Source: Halisarca cf. caerulea (taxonomy: Eukaryota > Porifera > Demospongiae > Chondrillida > Halisarcidae). Taken from it: a stretch of 35,000 nt of DNA. A program made the position numbers and the translations under genes. This document shows, in pieces, positions 27,900 to 35,000 of this stretch. Each line of letters starts with the position of its first letter. Positions within the stretch are counted from its first letter, which is position 1. The notes under the pieces are model-generated. The model was not told where the DNA came from, ran no database searches, and worked only from the letters and a program-made list of their open reading frames with translations. Location of the stretch: the NCBI GenBank assembly GCA_963170055.1, contig CAUJGJ010000242.1, forward strand, positions 432,501 through 467,500. The letters run 5' to 3'.

Positions 27900-28955
27900 T
27901 TATGCATTGATGTGGTCAGTTTCCAATTCAGCAATATGTTCTATTTGGTTGGAAATGGAGCTAGGTTCTCTTGACTTTGTGGTGGAGCTAGATGTTTGAA
28001 TTTGTGACCTGACGCACTTGCATGTAATCATGTTCTTTAAATTCTCCCGAACTGGTTTCATGAAGCAAAGCACTATGCATACAGTCGGTGTTGTAGAAAG
28101 CGACACTAAACTCACTGTAACCGAGATTCCAGCCACATCACTAAAAAATAGAGATATTATAATGGGAACAGTTCTTCCAACGATGTTCACGACATTTCCC
28201 GACAGCAAGAAAAGGGCAAACTTGGCAATGGTCTTGTTATTTTCCTTTTCGTTGGAAACTGTGTTTCGCTTTATGTAGCAGAGAGTGATGATTGGAATGG
28301 TGACAGCAAAGGCTAATGGAAGAAGGGCTGCAAAAATGATCCAAACTGTTACAGTAGAAATGCTCACTGCTATAGGAACACCCGAACGTAGAGGGAAGCA
28401 TTGTACATTGTCAAAATACTGTACAGCGTACACTTTGTACTGTGGGTATGGGACCATGATGTAAGCACACAGCAGAAATGATAGAACCCATGCACCACCC
28501 ACAGCTAGTGCAGCATGTAACACCTTGACTTTCTTTGCTCCATGAACAGTAATGATTAAGGCAAAAACGGCAAATATGGCCAAACTCCATGATCTTCCAC
28601 TAGCCCCAAATGCAAGTACCCAGGACTGAAATTGGCAAAATGCCAAAGAAGGGGTCATCTTGTCTTTCACAGTTCCCATTGCACTCAGAACAACAGACGT
28701 AGATATGAATATAGCAGGACTTATCTGGTAGATGGTGCAGGCGATCAACTGGTTAAGGACGAATACACGCACCACTAAAGGAATGGTTGTGGACAGCAAT
28801 GTAGCCACAATGGTCAATCCTAGTAAGGTGCCAGTGGCAAAGATGATAATATCCAATATGACAAAGAAAATAGCGAATGGTGGATCACTGAACACTGTTC
28901 CGAATTCTCCTAAAGTGGAGTTTTTATTTGTAAAACTGGTCAGGTTTTGTGTCAT
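27900..28955 (-). CDS. Seven-transmembrane receptor copy 4, 351 aa
   Basis: Intact, intronless, and the same length as the copy at 12439-13494, with most differences conservative. N-glycosylation sites are at N4 (NLT) and N12 (NST). Cys107 and Cys186 with VQYFDNVQCFP are kept, as are Trp156 in TM4 and the TTPT motif in TM7. TM1 reads IFFVILDIIIFATGTLLGLT where copy 3 has VFFAILDIIILATGILLALT. Tail changes are concentrated after residue 315 (SQIQTSSSTTK against SHSVASSSSTK). It stands outside ZUP1, 3.3 kb beyond its last exon on the opposite strand. The 3' flank contains two 'CAGTG' MITEs (27371-27551, 27659-27828). Family assignment as a divergent rhodopsin-like receptor is by topology and the disulphide pair; the ligand is unknown. 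Confidence 0.88.
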   Translation of the reverse strand: MTQNLTSFTNKNSTLGEFGTVFSDPPFAIFFVILDIIIFATGTLLGLTIVATLLSTTIPLVVRVFVLNQLIACTIYQISPAIFISTSVVLSAMGTVKDKMTPSLAFCQFQSWVLAFGASGRSWSLAIFAVFALIITVHGAKKVKVLHAALAVGGAWVLSFLLCAYIMVPYPQYKVYAVQYFDNVQCFPLRSGVPIAVSISTVTVWIIFAALLPLAFAVTIPIITLCYIKRNTVSNEKENNKTIAKFALFLLSGNVVNIVGRTVPIIISLFFSDVAGISVTVSLVSLSTTPTVCIVLCFMKPVRENLKNMITCKCVRSQIQTSSSTTKSREPSSISNQIEHIAELETDHINA

Positions 28956-29290
28956 CTCTCAACAGAACCAGACACACTAGCTGACTGCCTACATACAGAA
29001 ATGACTGAAGCACTGATCTAACTGACTATACGTACAGAAACGACTCTATTATACTGGTCTGGCTGACTATAAATCCCTACAGAAACAGCTCTAGCACTGG
29101 TCTCATTGTTACCTGGGAAAAATACGGCATATGTTTCCACTGATAGTGCTTTTATCTTCTATATACCTCATCTTCATGACTTTTATGGCATCCCTTTTGC
29201 CTATTCTTCACCTCCCCTCAAATGTGGGCACCTATGCACTACAGGAATGAATGGACCCTTTCACAGAGCGAGTCGTGTTTTGCTATATAT

Positions 29291-29800
29291 AGTATAGTAT
29301 TATACTGAAAGGCTGGGTGCACATATACACCTAGTATAGCTTTAATCCCATTCACTGTATTCTTTGAATGAATGATGGAGTTCTGCCGTGATCATTTTTT
29401 CCATCAGTTATTGCGCTCATTTCACAGCCACAAATATTGTCATTTGCATTTTCATTGCCTCAGCATAAAATCATTGAATCCAATAATTATTAACGTTTTA
29501 GGCCATAGACATCATACTTCATGTGACAGTTGGTGTTTTTGTCTCAGTTAATTTAGTGTGTTTTAACATATTGTACATGCATGGCAACTTTTGTTCATTG
29601 GGCTAGCTGGGTTCATCCCATTTGGTGATGCATATATACACATGCAGAGAAACCTCTCCAATCTGACACTCAACGGGACTTATGGTGTCAGATTAGGAGG
29701 TTGTCGGATTACAGAGTGACTCTTAGCATGTCCAGCTTTCGAGTACTACAGTCCTGTTTTCCTGTACATTGAACACACTTCACATCTGCGTATGGTAGTG
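29291..29800. other. AT-rich non-coding stretch
   Basis: No gene seen. GAGAAACCTCTCCAATCTGACAC-like text at 29648-29700 looks like a MITE fragment. Confidence 0.45.
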
Positions 29801-29980
29801 TAGTGAAACCCTGAGGCTCTTAACATGAAACTCAAGGGACTGAAGAACAATGTTCATTTTATCACAATTTCATATTGTCAGAACACATAAGAATACTAGG
29901 AGCATTGAAGGGGCCATTTTCTGCTTTCATATTAACCAAAATTTCATGTTTAGCGATGTTGTGTTGACAGAGTTCCACTG
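29801..29980. repeat. MITE related to type D
   Basis: Begins TAGTGAAACCCTGAGGCTCT and ends AGAGTTCCACTG followed by TA. The interior shares ATGAAACTCAAGGGAC-type text with 23853-24024. Confidence 0.55.
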
Positions 29981-30089
29981 TACAGTACATGCACTTACAT
30001 GTAAATACATATATAAATTGTAGTTTGTTATATATATACAGTATACAGTACATCGAATTTTACATGAGTGTACAGTACATAGTATAGTA

Positions 30090-30560
30090 TGTCCCTTTAG
30101 AATACATTCCCAACTTGTATGTATGCTTAGTCAGCATCACATCCCATTTCTTCCCATCCAGTAGTAGTAGTGCATACGTACATATGCATGACCACTCATG
30201 TGTGCATGACCTTTAGCTTTATATGTGCATTCTATGTCTTCCCATCTAGTACAATAAACCCCTTACTGCATACCATGTGCTGCATGTACGTGTATTTCCT
30301 GTTTAGTACATGCTCCCATGCACTAAAAGCATGCCCCCATTCACGACTGCTACCCATTTTGCTGGCAGTTCATCCCATGCGTGCTTACAAGGCTGCTCTT
30401 TGCCTGCCGGTCCCTTTGATTGTATAGTCATATTTAGCATCTCCCCCACTTCAGCAGATCTCCACCTGTGTCAAGTACGGATTCAATAAGTCACGCTTCT
30501 ACACAATGTACTACACTACCAAAAGTGTTTCTTACACGAGATTTTTTGGATAACACAATT
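30090..30560. repeat. Duplicated non-coding block, copy 2
   Basis: Counterpart of 18345-18800. Confidence 0.7.
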
Positions 30561-31150
30561 AAGTGCAATATCGCAGAGGGGTGTGTCTTTGGATGACACG
30601 CCTCTCTCAATACAGCAAACACAATAAACTAAACAGAGAACAGAGGAGCCAATCACCATCACACACTCATTTACATTGGATGCTTGGTTGTATTTTCATA
30701 CATCTCCATAACAACCAACTCATTTTGCCAAGCCTTGTTATATAAAGACAATAGTAAAACAAACAAAAACAAAAACAATAAAATATGAAATATAAAATAC
30801 AAACAGCAACAAACAGCATTACCAATAGCCAGTTCTCAGAAAGGATCATGTACACAGGGAATTTGTGCTGCCAGTGATAAATACCAGAATGGCTACAAAA
30901 TGGCCGCTCACAGTGTCAATGCTGTATACATCAAGTTGATCAACTGACGCTAAAATAGGACACGGGTACATTGAAGAGTGTTGTGTGCCCGTGAGTATAC
31001 ACATCTTGAAGTGACATTTCTCTCTGTGTTCTGTTTCTGTTGTTTTGGCAATGACATGAGGATTCACTCAGCTGAAAAGCACAGCATGTTCTCCTGATAC
31101 TTTTGCCTGTACATTGATCACCTCTGGAGAGAGGAAATATATACACTCAG
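30561..31150. other. Non-coding stretch
   Basis: No gene or repeat recognised. An A-rich segment lies at 30750-30800. Confidence 0.4.
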
Positions 31151-31156
31151 TAAGCA

Positions 31157-31174
31157 CACACACACACACACACA

Positions 31175-31216
<42 letters not shown>

Positions 31217-31269
31217 ACACACACAGTCACAAAGACGCACGCACGCATGCATACGCACACACACTCAAG

Positions 31270-31325
<56 letters not shown>

Positions 31326-31370
31326 CACAAACATGCACGCACGCATGTATACACACACGCACTCAAGCAC

Positions 31371-31462
<92 letters not shown>
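31157..31462. repeat. (CA)n tract with a repeated spacer
   Basis: The spacer CAGTCACAAASAYGCACGCACGCATG... occurs twice (from about 31225 and 31322), so a unit of about 97 bp has been duplicated. Confidence 0.88.
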
Positions 31463-31467
<5 letters not shown>

Positions 31468-32020
31468 ATATTCGATCTAGCATATACTGTGTTCTCCTCT
31501 ATATAACAAGCAGTCTTAATTTGATATATACTACCTACCAAGCTCGACTCTTCTTCGTGTACGCTGGAGCCCGCTACTGTGACAGATTATTTCCACGGGT
31601 ACACCTACAATGCAGCAGTTGTTGGTTACCTGACCATAACCACTTGGAAGGATTTCCCCTCCCTAAAGAGCGTTCATTAATTTCCTTTTGCCGGTAATCG
31701 TCTTCCCAAGAGTACCGCATTAAACTTTTCATTCCTCACAACTGCAAGCAGCTGACCTGCTTCTCAACTCGTTCTTTTAGCCGGACGAAGTAGTTTTTTT
31801 TCTTTGCCGGCCGGCCGGCTAATGATTCACCGAACCGCGCCTTTTCACCTCTTTCAAGCATTTCTTGATCCTTGATTTTTCAGTATCTGTGCCCCGAATG
31901 ACTCAAAGGCACCAATATTGCACTAGTACTGCTTGCTTGCGCCATAAACCTTCAAATCCCTGTGCTTGAATATCTTTGCTGCCATTTTGTGAATTGTGGA
32001 TTGTACAGTATTAGTTTAAA
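31463..32020. other. CpG-richer non-coding stretch
   Basis: Contains the palindrome GCCGGCCGGCCGGC (31807-31820). A 45-codon open stretch at 31543-31680 looks codon-like but has no recognised domain and no firm splice sites. Confidence 0.35.
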
Positions 32021-32142
32021 TAGCACTGTTAGTAGTGTACATTCATAGGGAAACAAATGGCGCAGCGGCGACGTGACCGGGTTGCAATGCCCGATCGCTG
32101 TGTTCGAACCCGAACCCTGACAATTCTTTATCCTTTTTTTTT
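32011..32142 (+). repeat. tRNA-like unit 1 (pol III A and B boxes, T-run)
   Basis: A box TGGCGCAGCGG at 32058-32068, B box GTTCGAACC at 32102-32110, T-run at 32133-32142. Upstream is a TTTAAATAGC...GTACATTCA segment shared with unit 2. A clean cloverleaf cannot be drawn, so I read it as tRNA-derived (SINE-like), not a tRNA gene. Confidence 0.5.
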
Positions 32143-32163
32143 CCCCATTACCTAAGTAGCTTA

Positions 32164-32470
32164 ACTATAAATAGCGCTTTTAATAGTAGATATTCAGAAG
32201 GTCCCTGATGGCTTAGCGGCTAGCGATGGTGACTTGTAGTGCTGAGGTTATGGGTTCGATTCCCTCGTCAGACGGGTTTTTCAGAGTTTTATCTGAAAAA
32301 AAAATTCCTGTCCCTCAGTGGTCAGTTGCAATACCCCTGTACAAAGAACCGTATGGGGGGAGCTTTGGGTCTTGCAGCTGGTCTCCCACGCTACAAATCC
32401 TCCCAATATCCTTGAGAGTGAGTGTTAACTCCCTTCAGTAGCCCTAATGTCCTGGGGTCCTCCTTTTTTT
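32164..32470 (+). repeat. tRNA-like unit 2 with SINE-like body
   Basis: CTATAAATAGC upstream, A box TGGCTTAGCGG at 32209-32219, B box GGTTCGATTCC at 32253-32263. It is followed by about 200 bp of unrelated body that ends in a T-run at 32463-32469. Confidence 0.5.
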
Positions 32471-32534
32471 CATTATTTTCTTTTTTTAATGAACGGCTTC
32501 TAGATAATACAAATGTGTGAAATTTATTTTTTAC

Positions 32535-32642
32535 CTGTGTGCATGAGAATGATGTGTTTGTACTAGTATTCTATATTCCCACCCTTGTATTCAACAGTTA
32601 TATTGATTATACAAGTGTGTGCATGAGAATGATGTGTTTGTA
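32535..32642. repeat. Direct repeat pair
   Basis: GTGTGCATGAGAATGATGTG plus TTTGTA occurs at about 32537 and 32617, roughly 80 bp apart. Confidence 0.75.
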
Positions 32643-32699
32643 TGGTATGCACGCACCCATGTATATACCAGTATTGCATTGTATTGTAGAAGTTCATTA

Positions 32700-32746
32700 C
32701 GCATGTTAACAACTAATGAAGATCTGCAGATCGGAACATCTTGTTA
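32700..32746 (+). other. Degenerate hammerhead-ribozyme-like motif
   Basis: TTAACAA, CTAATGA, a self-complementary GATCTGCAGATC, GGAAC, then TTGTTAA, which pairs with the first segment. It resembles CTGATGA...GAAAC cores with two altered core bases. Confidence 0.3.
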
Positions 32747-33049
32747 ATTTCAATGATTCACCTGCTGTGATCTGCTCCAATGCCTGTCCTGTATTGTATT
32801 ATTGTTTGAATATGACTTTTGTCCATGATGTGGACGTGTGTGAGTTAATGTGAATGAGTATTCAAGTTTTTGTGTTCCATTCACCCTAACATGTGGCTGT
32901 ATATGTATATAGTGTACAATACACTATAAGTGTGACAGTCTTGCAAATCATAATAGTCCAATTGACATGCATGACATAAAAATTATCATGCATGTGTGTA
33001 CGTGTATGCACACATATACAAACACATATCACACACACACACACCCCTC

Positions 33050-33106
33050 CTCTCCCTCCCTTCCTCACCTCTCTCAAGGAGAGAGAGGTGAGGAAGGGAG
33101 GGAGAG
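33050..33106. repeat. Perfect 26-bp purine/pyrimidine hairpin
   Basis: The pyrimidine arm 33050-33075 and purine arm 33081-33106 are exact inverse complements with a 5-base loop. More purine-only text follows to about 33148. Confidence 0.9.
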
Positions 33107-33449
33107 GGAAAGGTGAGAGGGGAGGGAGAAGGAGAGGGAAGGAAGAGAGTAAAATTCAATGTAAGACAGGAATGTGTACTACAAGTAGGACTACAGGCCA
33201 TAAACATTTTCCAATGATTTTGGGTGGGCACGTACATGCTCTGTTTTATAAAGGAAGTGGTACAAAACATGTGAGAACTTATTAAAATGTTACATGCAGC
33301 AGGAAGGCAAAAATATAGGTACTATATAATATAGCAGAGTTCACCTATCCTATATTAGCAAAGACTAGGCTTGTCGATTCCATTCCTATATAATGTGGTG
33401 ACAACAGGCGATGAGAAGTGATCTAATGCAGAGAGTATGAATATTAGTT

Positions 33450-33465
33450 GTGTGTGTGTGTGTGT

Positions 33466-33562
<97 letters not shown>
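33450..33562. repeat. (TG)n tract
   Basis: Two TATG interruptions; otherwise pure. Confidence 0.9.
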
Positions 33563-33563
<1 letters not shown>

Positions 33564-33618
33564 ATAATATGTGGAAATGTACCCAATGCTGCATGCACAA
33601 ATACTAAGGTACATAAGT

Positions 33619-33820
33619 ACACACCCACAGCATTTCGGAGAATTCATGTGTGCACATTGTGAATCTGTGTACTGTTACAGTAGTGCATGTGGTGCTAGTG
33701 CCAAATATTTGTCTTGGCACCATGATACCCATGGAGCTAGAGTTACACCAATACACCCACAGGACTTTGAAAACTTCGTGTGTACACTGTATATTTGTGT
33801 GGTGGAAGTGTCAAATATTG
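33619..33820. repeat. Two loose copies of a 100-bp repeat
   Basis: Both begin ACACCCACAG and contain a GTGTGYACA segment and TGTCAAATATT or TGCCAAATATT. A third relative lies near 26085-26170 and a weaker one near 24858. Confidence 0.5.
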
Positions 33821-33909
33821 GATAACGCTAGCAACAAAATATGAAGATAAAATTTTAAGCCATGCATGCATGCTTTTATAACTCATGTCCCCCATCCTAC
33901 GGGCTGCTG

Positions 33910-34001
33910 CTAAGGCTGCACTTTGATTTGGATAATCCACCTAACTCATCAATATCCACCCAATTTTTTAAAAACTATTGGAATGAAACGAGAATTCACT
34001 G
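33910..34001. repeat. Right-end relic of MITE type F
   Basis: TTTGGATAATCCACC through GAATTCACTG, then TA; matches 27757-27828. Confidence 0.6.
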
Positions 34002-34003
34002 TA

Positions 34004-34169
34004 CTGTTAGTGAGTACACCTGGGGAACCTCCATATTGCTACTCACTATCTGTAGTACTTGCTAACCATATAGATTAGTATTATAGGTTATAAGCTGGGG
34101 TATCATATCCTTGTACTTCCTAACCAGGTATTACTCATTAACAGTGCTCTTACTAACAAGATTCTACTG
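34004..34169. repeat. Decayed relative of MITE type A
   Basis: TGTTAGTGAGTACACC at the left; GATTCTACTG then TA at the right. Confidence 0.5.
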
Positions 34170-34347
34170 TACGTGACTATAGTGAGTATAAAAGTCAGTA
34201 AGCCATGCATACAAGAAGATATCATTCAACACTTAAGGTACAATGATAGCAGAGTTTATGCATTGATGTGGTCAGTTTGCAGTTCAGCACTATGTTCTAT
34301 TTGATTGGCAATGAATCTATATAGGTTCTCTTGGCTTTGTGGTGGAG

Positions 34348-35000
34348 CTAGATGGTTCGCTTTATTTGTGGCCTGAGATACTTACATGTAATCACGTTCT
34401 TTAAATTCTCCCGAACTGGTCTCATGAAGCAGATCACTATGATTACAGTTGGTGTTGTAGAAAGCGACACTAAACTCACAGCAGTCACAATTCCAGCCAC
34501 ATCACTAAATAGTAGAGATATGATAATGGGAACGGCTCTGGCGACAATGTTCACAACATTTCCCGACAGCAAGAAAAGGGCAAACTTGGCAATGGTCTTG
34601 TTATTCTCCTTTCCGTCAGAAACTGTGTTTCGGTTGATATAACAGAGAGTGATGATTGGAATGGTGACAGCAATAACTAGAGGAAGAAGAGCTGCAAAAA
34701 TGATCCAAACTACAATGGAGGAAATGCTCACTGCTATAGGAACACCCGAGCGTAGAGGGAAGCATTGTACATTGTCAAAATACTGCACAGCGTACACTTT
34801 GTATTGTGGGAATGGGACCATGATGTAAGCACACAGCAGAAATGATAGAACCCATGCACCACCCACAGCTAGTGCAGCATGCAACACCTTGACTTTCTTT
34901 GCTCCATAAACTGTAATTATTAAGGCAAAAACAGCAAATATGGCCAAACTCCATGATCTTCCACTAGCCCCAAATGCAAGTACCCACGACTGAAATTGGC
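34348..35000 (-). CDS. Seven-transmembrane receptor copy 5, frameshifted tail, runs off right edge
   Basis: Open from base 35000 down to the stop at 34348-34350. The visible part starts at QFQSWVLAFGASGRS in TM3 and includes TM4, VQYFDNVQCFP, TM5, TM6 and TM7 (STTPTVIIVICF). It is nearly the same as copy 3 at 12439-13494. After CKYLRPQI the text gains four bases relative to copy 4, shifts frame and stops (KRTI). The last 38 or so residues of the tail are thus lost, although the old tail codons can still be followed in another frame down to about 34257. The seven-helix core is intact in what is visible, so the gene may still work with a short tail. The N-terminal third is outside the window. 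Confidence 0.82.
   Translation of the reverse strand, partial: QFQSWVLAFGASGRSWSLAIFAVFALIITVYGAKKVKVLHAALAVGGAWVLSFLLCAYIMVPFPQYKVYAVQYFDNVQCFPLRSGVPIAVSISSIVVWIIFAALLPLVIAVTIPIITLCYINRNTVSDGKENNKTIAKFALFLLSGNVVNIVARAVPIIISLLFSDVAGIVTAVSLVSLSTTPTVIIVICFMRPVRENLKNVITCKYLRPQIKRTI

Larger units (their letters stand above)
27231..29290. repeat. Duplicated block carrying receptor copy 4
   Basis: Counterpart of 11757-13770, alike on both sides of the coding region. Confidence 0.7.

Noticed and set aside
31543..31680. 45-codon plus-strand frame with coding-like text
   Set aside because: No domain, no firm splice sites and no partner exon found.
32191..32275. A functional tRNA gene
   Set aside because: The A and B boxes are good, but the acceptor and anticodon stems do not pair properly and an unrelated body follows.

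Overview
This window looks like animal nuclear DNA, most likely from an early-branching invertebrate; a sponge is my best guess. The protein-coding genes with introns use GT-AG splice sites, one is a recognisable animal gene (ZUP1), and the rest is low-density sequence full of (CA)n/(TG)n tracts and short DNA transposons. The sponge guess rests on the style of the lineage-specific seven-transmembrane receptors and of the transposase. I could not test it, so treat it as weak.

Layout. (1) 1-916: a seven-transmembrane receptor on the minus strand, broken by one stop codon and cut by the window edge. (2) 917-2566: AT-rich DNA with small TA-flanked elements. (3) 2567-6062: a complete-looking 3.5 kb DNA transposon with 25-bp terminal inverted repeats and TA on both sides. 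It holds two convergent genes: a 592-aa DDE transposase of the Tc1/mariner (IS630) superfamily, and a three-exon gene for a HIRAN-domain protein with a serine/threonine-rich 8-residue repeat tail. (4) 6165-24627: a nine-exon plus-strand gene that I read as ZUP1 (ZUFSP), the K63-ubiquitin-specific deubiquitinase. All nine exon phases join, giving 401 residues with Cys104, His313 and Asp337 as the presumed catalytic triad. Its introns are filled with dinucleotide tracts. Intron 4 holds two intronless receptor genes (9883-10872 plus, 12439-13494 minus). Intron 6 holds a hAT-type MITE with an 8-bp target duplication. Intron 8 holds a 2.1-kb foldback element inserted at a TA inside a (CA)n tract. 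(5) 24628-35000: two further receptor copies on the minus strand (27900-28955 intact; 34348-35000 running off the right edge, with a frameshifted tail), duplicated non-coding blocks, small MITEs, two tRNA-like units in tandem and a perfect 26-bp purine/pyrimidine hairpin.

How the parts relate. The receptors are one expanding family. They share a VQYxxxxxCFP signature in the second extracellular loop, and at least three copies were duplicated together with about 2 kb of flank. The transposon ends 102 bp before the ZUP1 start codon, so the upstream region of ZUP1 is mostly transposon sequence. Several of the small MITEs carry TA-CAGTG ends like those of the big transposon, so such an element could have moved them.

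The most unusual item is the two-gene transposon: a transposase plus a HIRAN accessory protein inside one pair of terminal repeats. HIRAN domains are known from HLTF, where they bind 3' ends of single-stranded DNA. A role at transposition intermediates is my inference only.
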